A stretch of 64,000 nt of DNA from Gracilaria domingensis (lineage: Eukaryota; Rhodophyta; Florideophyceae; Gracilariales; Gracilariaceae): positions 1 to 64,000 of the forward strand of contig VCMS01000001.1 in NCBI GenBank assembly GCA_022539475.1. The letters are read 5' to 3'. A program made the position numbers and the translations under genes. Shown piece by piece: positions 19,930 through 30,478 of the stretch. Below the pieces are notes generated by a model. It was not told the origin of the DNA and ran no database searches. It saw nothing but the letters and a program-made list of their open reading frames with translations. Every line of letters starts with the position of its first letter. Position 1 is the first letter of the stretch.

Positions 19930-21591
19930 TTGGGAGCCTCCCATTCGGGAGAGGTGCCCTATGAACAGGGGTCATTGACACCTGGGACTTCCCAGTCCCG
20001 CTCCCCTATAACCATCCTTTCGAGGAAGGTTTCTTTATCCTTATCGGATTCAAACCCAGATGTGGAACAACTTACGAGGCCGTGGATACGGAAAGTTAAT
20101 CCGAAACATCCGGAACGTGTACTCATGCTGTCGAAGCGGAGCTACAAGGTCTACGCCGATCTCGGATTTTCCCATCATCTGATGGCTCGTCATGTGACCG
20201 TTCTTGATACGGGAGCAGCTCCGAGCTGTATTCTGGATTCACTTCTCCCTCAGGAGTGTTTGCAGTACATCCGATATGGTCCCCTGAAGGATATTTGTGA
20301 TGCGAATGAATCCCCAATTAAGACTGTGGGCACTGTGCCAATTCTTGTTAGACTTGGATTATCCGTGGTTACGGTCAACTTTGTTGTGTGCAAGAAGCTT
20401 GCTGTTCCGATTGTTCTCGGCTGCGACTTTTGTGATCGCTTTGTTCATGCGATTAGACCGAGGTTTTCTCGGGTGGATTTGGCTGACGGAATCTTTGTTC
20501 CATTTGCTGGTAGGCCGTGGGAACGGGCGAGAAAGAATCCGGCACCATTGCCACCGGCACAACAATACAGCCGACCGAGTCGGAAGTCTTCGAAATTACG
20601 CGTCGGAGCTTTTACCGTGATTCCACCGGAATCCCAGTCTTGGGTTACTGTGTCTACCGCACAACGCGGCCTTTTGGTTTTAGAGCACATGCCGTCGTTG
20701 TACGGAAAGCAGGATGCTGCATTGGCTAATGGAGTCGCATGGTGTGAAGAAGACAAACCACTTCAGGTTCTTGTCGCTAACTTCTCGCGATCTCCACTGT
20801 GCCTACAGAAGAACCAAGTTATTGGCCAGACCTTTCCGCACCCGAAGGCTATTTTTGCCACTAACGTGGAAGTTTCCGTTGTGCTCGGTCTTTGCGATGC
20901 TTCTGCAGACGAAGCATTGAATGCCCTTTTCAATGGGAGATCAATGCATCATGGTTTGGTTGATTCAAGTTTGGAATCATGTTCTCCTACAATAGAGCCG
21001 CCGTCTGGCACAGTATCTGACACCCAGAGTTCTGGCTCGTTCATCCACTTCCTGGAATCTTTGTGGTCATCCCTAATAGGCAACATTGGACGTGGAGCTC
21101 AACACTTGAGTTTCATTCCGTTCGTACGGTCTTTGCTCGAATCCAAAGATTGTGGCTCTTCGTTGACGCCCGTGGTCGTCGTTCCCAAGAAGGAAATGGG
21201 GCTTCAGCTCTGTGTGGACTACCGCAATTTTCGCGGACCATGTTCTGGAACGTACCGCGCTGCGCCCGTTACCGACGGCGTTTACCCTTTTTCTTGGGCT
21301 AGACACTATCGCTCGCAATGCCAAGTTTTGGATGGTCCGGTTTCTGTACCGGAAGAACCTAAAGAGGTTGACATGGTTATGGTTTTGGATTCGCATGAAG
21401 CGACGGGACACCAGAAGTGTGATGGTTTATTGGAAGTTCCAAAGTTGTCGGTGAAGTCTACATCTATTTCTATTCCTACTGCTAAGGCTAATCCGTACGT
21501 TTATACACGGTTTCATCCACCTTCTAGCGTGGTTTCTACAAGCTCCGTTGCTCCAACTGAGGAGGGGGAAGAGAGTTCGATCTCCCAGTAG
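19930..21591 (+). CDS. Element B aspartic protease region with start of reverse transcriptase
   Basis: The retroviral-type protease signature VLDTGAAPSCI sits near 20,200, with the flap/second-strand region IVLGCDFC near 20,410. The NQVIGQTFPHPKA stretch is shared with element A. Near 21,160-21,240 a reverse-transcriptase-like first block appears (VVVVPKKEMG...LCVDYRNF), but later RT blocks are not recognisable. Fossil element coding region. Confidence 0.75.
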   Translation: MGASHSGEVPYEQGSLTPGTSQSRSPITILSRKVSLSLSDSNPDVEQLTRPWIRKVNPKHPERVLMLSKRSYKVYADLGFSHHLMARHVTVLDTGAAPSCILDSLLPQECLQYIRYGPLKDICDANESPIKTVGTVPILVRLGLSVVTVNFVVCKKLAVPIVLGCDFCDRFVHAIRPRFSRVDLADGIFVPFAGRPWERARKNPAPLPPAQQYSRPSRKSSKLRVGAFTVIPPESQSWVTVSTAQRGLLVLEHMPSLYGKQDAALANGVAWCEEDKPLQVLVANFSRSPLCLQKNQVIGQTFPHPKAIFATNVEVSVVLGLCDASADEALNALFNGRSMHHGLVDSSLESCSPTIEPPSGTVSDTQSSGSFIHFLESLWSSLIGNIGRGAQHLSFIPFVRSLLESKDCGSSLTPVVVVPKKEMGLQLCVDYRNFRGPCSGTYRAAPVTDGVYPFSWARHYRSQCQVLDGPVSVPEEPKEVDMVMVLDSHEATGHQKCDGLLEVPKLSVKSTSISIPTAKANPYVYTRFHPPSSVVSTSSVAPTEEGEESSISQ

Positions 21592-24500
21592 TGAGCGATC
21601 CGCCCTTGTAGGGATATGTTGTGCCAAGCTTGTTGGAACATGCCACGAATGAGAAGTGGAGATGTGCTTGCCTTATTAGTCGTCCCCCTCATTTTGGGAA
21701 TGTGTCCGCAGAACGGTCCGCAATGTCTTCTTCGAAGAAGCTGGAGTCTGATAATGGTGGTGTAATTGCCGTTGAGAACGGTTTACAGCCCTTGAGTGGG
21801 ACACGGTTCGATCCTTTCCCCGAATATCGGAGGCTAGCACGCTTCTTTGTGAGGTATCCATTATACGGTATCGTGCCTGTACGCAGGATTGGCACCAGAG
21901 GGTGAGAAGAGGAGATGTCAGTTGGTCAGTAATTCTGCATTGCACTCGTGGTAGTCGTTTTCCGGAGTGCCGGTGAATGCCGTGGGTTGGACGGTTGTAG
22001 CTCTACTCGACTCTTCCTCAGAGCAGCCGGTTCAGTTCCGGAGTCGTGAAAAACGTTGCCTCTCCTTAGAGGAAGCGCGTAATCCGAGAAGATATTCATG
22101 TTAGAGTATGGTTCATTTGCCGCTTCATGTTCGCGGATATTGGGTTCCGGCTCGCCGGTGTATACCGTGCAATACACAATGAAGATGGAATGATACTTAC
22201 CGCGATTATCTGAACATCCGTTGAAGCAACGGTAACAATGCCCTCGTATGGGAGCTCGAAGTCATTTTGTCCGACAGCCTTGACGGCGTCCCAATTTGGG
22301 TTAAAATGTCGCAGGACTTTTGTTGCACACCGCCCAGTGCGGTAGGAAACAGAAAAAGTCGTCCGAATCTCTCGGTTCATAGCCGCTTGGTCGCGTAATT
22401 GTTGCCATTGACCGCCGCTTTCTGGTCGGAACGTCCTATTAAGGCGGGGATTATATCGCCTCTTCGCGAGGAATTGGTGCGCTGTTGATGTATTCCGGTT
22501 ACCCGGTGTGGTCCCTAACCTTTGGGTCGTGCGCATCTGCCAACCTGGCTGGATACCGCAGACTGCTGGCTGGTCCGCTCCTCGTGGCGCTGTTCGCTAT
22601 CGTACCTGTTCGCAGGAGGCCCACAGTGGGAAAACGTTGGCGCGTTAGTTCGCAGTTGTGGCCACTGTGTTGTGGAATTATCATTTGCGGTCCTCCGGTG
22701 CGCCGGTAGAATCGCCGATGAAAAACGGTGCAATGCGGTCTCCGAATGCCGCATAATACGCGGAAGACGTATCGAAGCACGTACCGTGAATTCAGCACAA
22801 GCCGAGTGACGAACGGTAATGTCTCATGCCAGTGGTTTGGAGAGCTCGAAAGCCGTACCAAAGACGGAAAGGTTCGCACAGTAGCCATGCTTGGCGATCA
22901 ATTTTGGTGGCCGTCCGCCCTGTGCGGCGTCGCAAAGCACCGAAATATTCGGGGTGTCACGTTGAGACCCGCTCGTGGCGGCCCAGCAGCTTGCACTGTT
23001 GCAGGCACTGCGCAATCCGTGCAACACGGCGCTGAAGTCGACACAGCAATGTGCTTGCCACGGCGCGTGGAGCAGCACGATGCACTTTGCGTGCACATGC
23101 ACACGTGTATTTTAGCCGGTGCAACCGGAAGTTGGCCCATCTTGGGTGGAAGCCGAATCGATTTAGGTGGCACGCCTACACGTGTGAATTGGCCGGTGCA
23201 ACCAGAATAGAACCCTTCATGAATGGAAGTTAGATTTTATTTGTGCACCACACACGTGGCTGGCCGTGCAAAAGGAGGATAGTGCACAATTCCACTTGGC
23301 AGTGAAAGGAGCCAATGAAAATTGGTTGCACTCATCCACGTGTAATGTGGCATAGCCAATAACATTGGAGTGCACTACAAGTGAGGTTTTCAAGCCAGCA
23401 ATGTTCAAAATGCTGGGATGGTATACTTTGAAGGCCCGTCTTCCACGGGAAGATGCTAGGCCTCATATTGCAGAGGCAATAACTCAGCAACCCGACATCT
23501 GTTGACGGTTCATTCTACCTTCCCGTACTCGGGCTACTGAATAATTTCAGATTATATTTGTTGATGGCCGTCTAAGATGGAATATGGTATTAAGCCATTG
23601 TTTCATGGAGTGCTTCCGAAATTTCGGTCAAAGAAGAACCTCTTCGAGGACGAAGCGATGAAGATGCGCCCAAGTCTGGGATATCTCGGAAGCGAGTGTG
23701 AACCCTACATATTCGGGAGCCGTCTTTGCCGGTATTATTTCTTTCATGCCGTACGTAACGGAGCTGTCCGTTCGGGATATTCTGTATACTGTTCCGTGGA
23801 TATTCCGGCGTTGTGATGAACACCAGTTTGGCGACGATACTAGCCGCTCTAGCGGATGAAGCTCGAATGAAGGGAAATCCCCTCGTTGGAAGTACGCCAC
23901 ATTGTGGATGCAGCTCTGCCGCTGAGAAGCACTGATAGAAGATGAAGAGTTGCCGCATGGCGGATGGCACATTTTTTCCTAGGAGCCTGGTCATTCAGGA
24001 CGCGTACTGATTGACCCATGTCGTACGGGATGTTGCGTCAGCCGTCCGTTACGGGATGTGCTGACATGAAAGCCCTGTCTAGGGAAATGGTATTCAGCTA
24101 TTAACGGAAGCACGGTGCACCTCTGAAGCTCCTCCCGAATTTTTGTCGGTCTGTTGAAAATTCCGCACCGCGGCTGCCCTCATCATAAAAGATCTGGCGT
24201 TGACATGCCATAGACTGGTGACTCGTGGTGTGCGAGGTAGCCCGGAACGGGAAGTTGAAGTTGTATTTCCGTTGGTGAACGATTGTGCGCTACCACCATG
24301 CCAGTGGCGGGAATGATGTGAAATGTTTAGCCCTACTGGGGATGCACCTTTTGAGAAGGGGATTGCTCTGCCTGGTCACTCAGGAATTGAATTGATCGCG
24401 CCAGGTCACTCTGGAAAACTGACAAGCCGTTCAGTACGGAACGCCAGATGGCTGGGACTCTAGCCAAGCTCTTGTCACACTGAAGTACTGCACTTGGCGG

Positions 24501-24872
24501 AGGTCGCACGCAAACAGAACCGAACCGCACGCTATTAGAATCGTGTTCTCCGATGATATCGGTCTTCGCTGGAATGCTCGTGCCGCTTTCAATCGCGTTT
24601 GGCTTTGCTCCCGTTGGGAGAAGGCTTTCTCGCACAGAGGAGAGACGCTTCTACGTCGCTCCTTTGACGCCACTCAGTGGAAGTCCCCGAAGAATTCGGC
24701 TGTTATATTTCGCAGGGAATGCCGTCATCACGGAATGCTCGCATGTCGAGAAGATGGACTCGCGCAACGCATTGGGAGCTGATGTCCCTCGCTGTGACCG
24801 AGTTCTCGGAAGCCTTGCTCTTGGCCTCTGTCAAGGAATTGACCGCTTGATTCGGCTTAGTACCCGAATCTT
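21592..24872 (+). other. Element B tail with dense hairpin array
   Basis: 3.3 kb without convincing ORFs, packed with short perfect hairpins. Examples: 21876-21887 (CCTG-TACG-CAGG), 22059-22072, 22218-22232, 22605-22616 (CCTG-TTCG-CAGG), 23435-23449, 23844-23855, 24671-24681 and 24688-24700. Near 23,000-23,400 a series of GTGCA/TGCAC-containing dyads (CCGGTGCAACCGG, CACACGTG) gives a distinct sub-block. Confidence 0.7.
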
Positions 24873-24885
24873 GAGGAGGGGGAGA
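24873..24885 (+). promoter_or_regulatory. Element B polypurine tract
   Basis: GAGGAGGGGGAGA directly before the 3' LTR. Confidence 0.85.
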
Positions 24886-25733
24886 TGTAGTGCAATGACC
24901 CCGGGAACTCCGGCCTCGCTCGTGCTGCTAATCGCAGATGTGCCGGTATGCCGGAATGGTGTCTCAGATGGTGAGGATAGGATAGCCCTGGGTGGGAGAA
25001 TGTTTATTTGTTGGCCTGGTTGTGGGCACATCAGGTGTCCACGTGGTGGATATTGCCGCTTTTGCGGATTGCCCCTTTGAGCCGACGGGGCACGGTACAC
25101 GTGTGTGGCTGTGGCCGGATGTGTGCCGGGATATTTGTTTGATTAGATACTGTAGTGATCCCTACTTAAGGGCCGGCCGACTGGCCATCCTTCTGGGAAG
25201 TAAAGTCAACCGAGTGTTCGGCTCTAAGTCTATCGCCCGCACGCGACCGCGACTCTTCGGAGAGCGTCCGTGTCGAATACGGCAGTGCTTATCCGCCTCG
25301 CGTCTCTGAGGAGCCACCGTTTACATACGGACATTGTCGTTTATTTTGGTGCCTTGTTTTGTTCTTGTTTTTCCCGTTCTTACGGCTGTTCTCCGCCCGG
25401 TTATCAGGTTATTATTTCTTTTGCTTTGTTTCTCCTTTTCTTTTCCCTTCTATTACAGGGCCTGTGTCTGTATACACGGCTCTTTTCCTTCGTTTGCCAC
25501 TACATTTGCCCGCACCGCTGTCTCGGATCTTCCACATCTGTGGCTGGTCTTTCCCCCCCGACCTCCGTCTGTAAGTCAGGAACGGGTCGCCCGGACTTAC
25601 GCCCGGCACTTGTCGACCCCATCGGAGGGCTCTTCCGCTGCGCCACCCCTCACAGGGAGCAAGGCTGAACTCCTTGAGTGCTTCCGCGTATGCGGCTGGT
25701 TTTTGTCCGTTCGCGTCACGGTTTTGCACTACA
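24886..25733 (+). repeat. Element B 3' LTR
   Basis: 848 bp, with about one difference from 17736-18583; followed by the CTTAC target duplication. Confidence 0.95.
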
Positions 25734-25738
25734 CTTAC

Positions 25739-26552
25739 GTCCAAGATTGGAAACCAGCACCGTAAACGGTTTGTCCGGTTCAACATGAACTAGAACATCC
25801 GCGAATGCGAGACCACGCCTGTTAGACAGTGACGGTACCTGCTGAACAAATCGAACTCCGTGATGACGGGAACTGACTCGAACCCAAGCTTGGGATTGTG
25901 GCGCTATGCAAAGCGATCCGTGAACACGAAGCTTGTTAGATTCCCGGGAGGCCGGTAGATATTCCTGTGCCACAGGTAGAAGGACTTTCTTTTTCGACGC
26001 ACGCTTCAGCGGACGACGCACGATTGGGACAGAAGAACCATCGGCCAAATCCACACGCTTCGACCGGGGTCGAATGGATTCGACAACTTCGTCGCAAAAG
26101 TTACAACCCAAAATGATGGGGGCCGGCAATGACCGACATACAATAAAGTCGAGCTTCAGCACGAACGGTCCTAAGCGAACGACCATGTCAACCTTACCAA
26201 CTGTTGACAACAGGGTGTCACTCGCATCAGCGACTTCCGGAAGCACGCAATTGCGGATTCGATCACGCAATGACTGCGGTAAAAGAGATTCTACGACGAA
26301 GTTCGGACCAGCACCTGTATCCAAAACAGTGAGATAACGCACCATAAAATGGGTAGAGTGGCCAATGTCAGCGAACACTTTGAAGTGTCGCTTTGACATG
26401 ACCATGACTCGATCCGGGAACCGGTTATGACGAACCCGTTGCCACGGTCGACGCAAAACACCAAAGTGTTCAGAGTCCACGTCTAAGACGGCCTCTTTCC
26501 TTGTGAGGATTTTGACCTGGGAGCGAGGCGAAGAAGCCTCGGGCGTCGGCAA
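25739..26552 (-). CDS. Element A aspartic protease region
   Basis: A fossil protease region on the minus strand with VLDTGAGPNFVVES and APIILGCNFC, the two conserved strands of retroviral-type aspartic proteases. It is homologous to the protease of element B. Element B is inserted immediately after this portion. Confidence 0.8.
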
Positions 26553-26593
26553 CCTCGATATAGAGGACGCCTCTCCACATGTGGAGACTCCCT

Positions 26594-27382
26594 TTACCAG
26601 TTTTTCTGGGACTCAACCGCCACGGGCGGAGCCACAGAATCCTGAACCACTAGCAGTGAGGTGCTAGCAGCATAGTCTATACGCGAAGGATGCGGTTCGA
26701 CAGCCTGCGGAGCAGTGTTTGACAACGCGAATTGCGGTTGAACAGCCGGAATGCTCCGTGAGAAATCTGCTATCGAGCGAAGATACGACGTCATCGGAAC
26801 GGATTCAGCCTCCTCTGGAGTGAGAGACTCATAATTATCAGCAACAGAGGACCATTCTCTCAAAGGGAGGTGGCATTCCGAGTCTATGTGACCGTGTCTG
26901 TAGCACGAATGGCAGATAGTGCCAGATCCTGAGCCATTAAAAGCCTGACGACCTTCACCAAAACTCACCGCTTGGCGTGTATAGCTCCGTACAAGACCAA
27001 CATGTTGGATAACTTCACTCCTATGAGGAGGTCGCAACCCGTGAGAACGGAAAGAATCTGCAGAATGCAGTCGATCTTCCACGTTGGTGGTGAATAAAGC
27101 ATCTGTTTCAGACCAGAAATCTCCTGTTAAGGAACGAGCATAACTCCAAAAATCGGAGGAAGAATCTGAAGACCAACCAGACGAGCTTGAACCAGTTGAA
27201 CTGTGAGAAGTTTGAGTTAAACCCGATGATTCGGATAGATTCGACTCGGAATCAGAACGACTCTCACATACATCCTTCACAGAAGTCCGTCCCAACCTGC
27301 ATTGCAGGGCTTCGACTTCCTCTGCGAGGGCATCCGACGGTTCACGTAGGACTGAGTTTTGCCTTCTGGCAGTTCGACCCAT
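26594..27382 (-). CDS. Element A gag-like region
   Basis: A fossil gag region from the Met at 27382 (MGRTARRQNSVL). It is Ser/Asp-rich (STGSSSSGWSSDSSSDFW), with a CCHC zinc knuckle (CHSCYRHGHIDSEC) near 26,870-26,920, where the element's RNA would be bound. Order and composition match the gag of element B. Confidence 0.75.
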   Translation of the reverse strand: MGRTARRQNSVLREPSDALAEEVEALQCRLGRTSVKDVCESRSDSESNLSESSGLTQTSHSSTGSSSSGWSSDSSSDFWSYARSLTGDFWSETDALFTTNVEDRLHSADSFRSHGLRPPHRSEVIQHVGLVRSYTRQAVSFGEGRQAFNGSGSGTICHSCYRHGHIDSECHLPLREWSSVADNYESLTPEEAESVPMTSYLRSIADFSRSIPAVQPQFALSNTAPQAVEPHPSRIDYAASTSLLVVQDSVAPPVAVESQKNW

Positions 27383-27765
27383 GTCGAAACGACTTCCACA
27401 CGGAGCCAAGAACACCAGAAAACTGTAGATTGTGCCTCAAACGAGAGTGTAACACACAAAGGTGGGTAGAAACGACCGTATCGATGGGAACCACAAACTA
27501 CGATAGTAGGCGATTCTACCAGAGTAGCTGGTACACAGTTCTAGAGTAGCAACACCGTACCGACGGGAATCACACACGACGGAAATAGGGTAAGCAACCA
27601 GTTCAGAACTGAGCGAGACCAACAACCCAAACGGGGAAAGACGAAGCCAATCACGACAGTAGTCGGCCACGACTTCCACGAGGAAAAGATCTGCGTTCTC
27701 CACGACGTCGAGCCGGCAAACCGGAATGTGCACAAAACCAGCTTGCTGGAATCAACACGACTTCT
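27383..27765 (-). other. Element A leader between 5' LTR and gag
   Basis: The untranslated leader in element orientation. It contains hairpins (for example CCAGC-TT-GCTGG near 27,740) and is the usual location of a packaging signal in this class. Confidence 0.5.
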
Positions 27766-27779
27766 AAGTCGGGAGACCA
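27766..27779 (-). promoter_or_regulatory. Element A primer-binding site
   Basis: On the minus strand this is TGGTCTCCCGACTT, 2 nt inside the 5' LTR and identical to the primer-binding site of element B. Confidence 0.75.
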
Positions 27780-27781
27780 AA

Positions 27782-28632
27782 TGTGGTGCAAACCCCGAGA
27801 ACGGGAGAAAGACACGAAAGGTGTTCGGAGCCTTCCCCTCAATAGGGTAGCAACAGCAATAGAGCCCCTCACGGGTAGGTGCACTAGCCGGGCGTAAACC
27901 GGGACCTACCGTCACGATGTACGGGTGAGGGTATGAGATGGCCGAGAAGTCGGATGGAGATACACGTGAGTGTGTGTAATCCTCAGATGAGGTCTAATAA
28001 TCCACGGAAGTGGCGGAGACAACGACTACGTGTCGGAGGTTCACAAACCACGAAAGGGTGGGCGACAAGCCCAAAAAGGGGAAACGGGAACCCAAGTGAA
28101 TGGGGAAAACCAAAGAGGAAACCCGGCGACGCGGCGAACGGGAGTAGGGCCACGAGAGACACGAGCGAACAAGACGAAGCCCTATACAGGGGTGAGTATC
28201 CACGACAGTGTGTAATAATGAACGGTAAATAACAACGACGGTGTCGGCGATGCTCCTGGTGAACAGGGTGGTTAAACTAACCGTGCACGACGCGGCCAAC
28301 CCTCGAAGAGGTGTGGGAACACGCGAAGGCGGTGCAGCTTAGAGCCAAGAACTAAGGTTCAACCCTGGTTGGGGAGCTTTACTTGGCGGCGAGGGCCGAA
28401 GGCCGAGCCACTATATAGTGTAGTAATCCCCCTAAAATATGTCCAAAACTATCAAAAGAAATATCTAAATTACCAGCAATGCTGTGCCACCCGTCCCTTG
28501 CAACCGTGCTACACGTGTCTGACAAGCCAGCAATGCTGTGCCAACCTCAGCACTGCCTTCTACCTTCCCTGCGCAGCAGGCCCAAGAGTTCCTCGCAAAG
28601 CGAGCATATACCGCAAAATGCGTTGCACTACA
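27782..28632 (-). repeat. Element A 5' LTR
   Basis: 851 bp, near-identical to 12900-13745 (about one substitution and one 5-bp indel). It is followed on the plus strand by the CGTCG duplication. Confidence 0.93.
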
Positions 28633-28637
28633 CGTCG

Positions 28638-28960
28638 TCAGTACCAGAACGAACCGAGGGGTCCATCATGGCGGAGCTTGAGAGATCTAGCGCGTCTTCA
28701 TTAGTACCCGCGACTTCAAGATTCGAAACGTTGGCCGAAGACTGTGCAACCTGTACCGAGGAAAAAACAGCCGGGCCAGAGCGGTGGGAAGATCTTCGGT
28801 TTTGATGAGACGAGGTAGGACGACCAACAGAGCGTGCGTTGTTCGGCGCAGACGATCTGTGGCCTTTGTTTCGACGGCGACGACGACGAAGACGACGGCG
28901 CAAGTCCTGTAGACTGTCGTTTGCATCGACTCTTGTAGCAAAGTCCTGAGTCCCGTCCAT
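28638..28960 (-). CDS. Portion of peptidase-like ORF right of element A
   Basis: The N-terminal part of the minus-strand ORF that element A entered. It starts at the Met at 28960 (MDGTQDFATRVDAND) and has an Arg-rich block (RRRLRRRRRRNKG) that could be a nuclear or nucleolar signal, then a Ser/Ala-rich linker. It ends at the element boundary. The other part, with the Cys-His-Asp fold, is at 11825-12899. Confidence 0.45.
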
Positions 28961-29388
28961 TGTCGGGTCCGTACAACTTCAACCACTAAGGCCTAACAAC
29001 GAAAAGATAGGGCTCAACGCTTCGTTGCTCAAACTCTGGCCGCGGTGACGAAGGCTTGGCAATGACGCAAATCTCCAGAGATATTCCTTGATCTGGCCAG
29101 AGGGAACGTAGAAGCGGAAAGCACAACAGAGCGATGCAGACTTTGTGGTTGGAGAAATACGAGCCACCAGAGGAGAAGAAAACGCAGCACAACCGCGCAG
29201 AAAGCGAGCAAGGCCACGGGAGGGACGCGGCGACACGAAGAACGCCGCGAAGCAAGAGGCGCGGCACAGCGGCGAGAGCGGGTGCGTGCTAGGACGGGGT
29301 GATGGTGATGGAACGGGGAAGAAAGGGGGGAAGAAAGCTGAAGGCAGAGCAAATAATCAAAGAGGTTGAACAGCGCACTGTTGCGTGC
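28961..29388. other. Flank of the peptidase-like ORF
   Basis: Probable upstream region of the minus-strand ORF. Minus-strand ORFs of 85-148 codons here are Ser/Leu/Arg-rich and not convincing. The plus strand is G/A-rich from 29,150 to 29,350. Confidence 0.35.
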
Positions 29389-29573
29389 GCTGCTGCGCTG
29401 GCTTCTGCCGGGTTGCCAGCGCAGCAGCGTGACTGTTACAAATTTAAATTTTATTGGCCCGTGCCACGGTGGCACGGGCTGAGTGGGGGCGTGTCAGCCA
29501 CGTGTAGTGCGCGCGGCACCACACGTGGCTGGGGAGCTCACTTAAGCCGCCGCCGTCGCTTCGGAGCGACGGC
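29389..29573. repeat. Cluster of four strong hairpins
   Basis: Four successive inverted repeats. 29389-29402 pairs with 29415-29428 (14 bp, 12-nt loop). 29457-29479 is an 11-bp perfect stem around one base. 29496-29505 pairs with 29521-29530 (10 bp). 29552-29560 pairs with 29565-29573 (9 bp, loop TCGG). All are GC-rich and all pairings are perfect. Confidence 0.8.
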
Positions 29574-30478
29574 GACGGGAGGAAGACAACAGAAAAGCAA
29601 GAAGTAAAAAAGGGTAGCTGGCCCTAGTTTGTTGTGCAGCTTTCACAAACGAAACCGGATTTTGGAGTTTCTTTAATTGGACAGATTTGAGTATCTCTCT
29701 AACCATACAGAAAAAGTAAAGAAACAAATTTGGGTACAAAAATTATTGGAGTAGTTGGATTATAGGCAAAAACCCATTTGTAATTAAAAAGTTCTGAATA
29801 AATAACAGATTTGTGAAGGAACACATTTTAAACAAAATTTAACCAAAGTGCTGAATACCTTGCCCAAGTGTACAAAAACTGCTTTGAAAACATGACGAAA
29901 AGATGGCAGGTTTGGCAAGAACGTGTATTTGATTGTAAACAATTGTTAAGAATGGTGTAGAGCGTTGATGGTCTTTAGACTTTTCTTTTGAGTTACCTGA
30001 AGCACCAAACTACAACAAACAAGATTTTGATACCATGCTTGAGATTGTAAGTTGTAGAGCGTGGTAATACCACAACGAGTAATCACAACACATTCAAAAC
30101 CACTGCAAATAATTTGTATACACGCGTATAGCAGTTGTCAAGGAAACTTCATCTTCAAACGAAAATCATTTAGTACCGACAGTAACCGCCTAACACCCGC
30201 TGTTCATTCGGACAGGTTCTGAATGGAGAGAAAGCTGAATAGAAAATGGACATGGGATTAGCATTTGCAATCCATGCTTCAAGTGTGAATCGGTTTGAAG
30301 CCGGTACGATTTTCGTTTAGTACGAAAAGAAATTATTGCGACGCGATTTTGCTCGGAATATTTTTATCGGATTTCCGTCCGAAAATACCCCTGGTAAACA
30401 CCCTCGCATGCTTTCTGTACCTCAAAAGTTTCAAGTTTGAAGTCCGCGCCGTTTGGGCTCTGCGCTGCTAACACAATG
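29574..30478. other. AT-rich intergenic region
   Basis: About 900 bp of AT-rich DNA with no long ORF, no RNA gene and no repeat seen. Confidence 0.5.

Larger units (their letters stand above)
17736..25733 (+). mobile_element. LTR retrotransposon B (gag-protease type), nested in element A
   Basis: A fossil LTR element of 7,998 bp on the plus strand, inserted into element A. It is flanked by the 5-bp duplication CTTAC (17731-17735 and 25734-25738). Parts: 5' LTR 17736-18583, primer-binding site 18587-18600, gag-like region, aspartic protease, only the first block of a reverse transcriptase (VVVVPKKEMG...LCVDYRNF), a 3.3 kb hairpin-rich tail, polypurine tract 24873-24885, 3' LTR 24886-25733. 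RNase H and integrase are not seen. The LTR pair differs at about one position in 848, so it is very young, and necessarily younger than element A's insertion. The ends look whole; the pol part is missing. Confidence 0.93.
12900..28632 (-). mobile_element. LTR retrotransposon A (gag-protease type, non-autonomous looking), hosting element B
   Basis: A fossil LTR element on the minus strand, 15.7 kb in total and about 7.7 kb without nested element B. Its ends are two LTRs with inverted termini (TGTGGTGCAA / TTGCACTACA on the plus strand) flanked by the 5-bp target duplication CGTCG (12895-12899 and 28633-28637). In element order: 5' LTR, primer-binding site, gag with zinc knuckle, aspartic protease, a long accessory ORF, a long non-coding tail, polypurine tract, 3' LTR. 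No reverse transcriptase, RNase H or integrase is recognisable. The LTRs differ by about one substitution and one small indel, so the insertion is young. It is broken at least by the insertion of element B. Confidence 0.9.

Noticed and set aside
22096-24800. Several ORFs of 70-175 codons on both strands in the tail of element B
   Set aside because: No domain, no shared frame with the protease ORF, and Arg/Pro/Cys-rich composition expected from hairpin-rich sequence.
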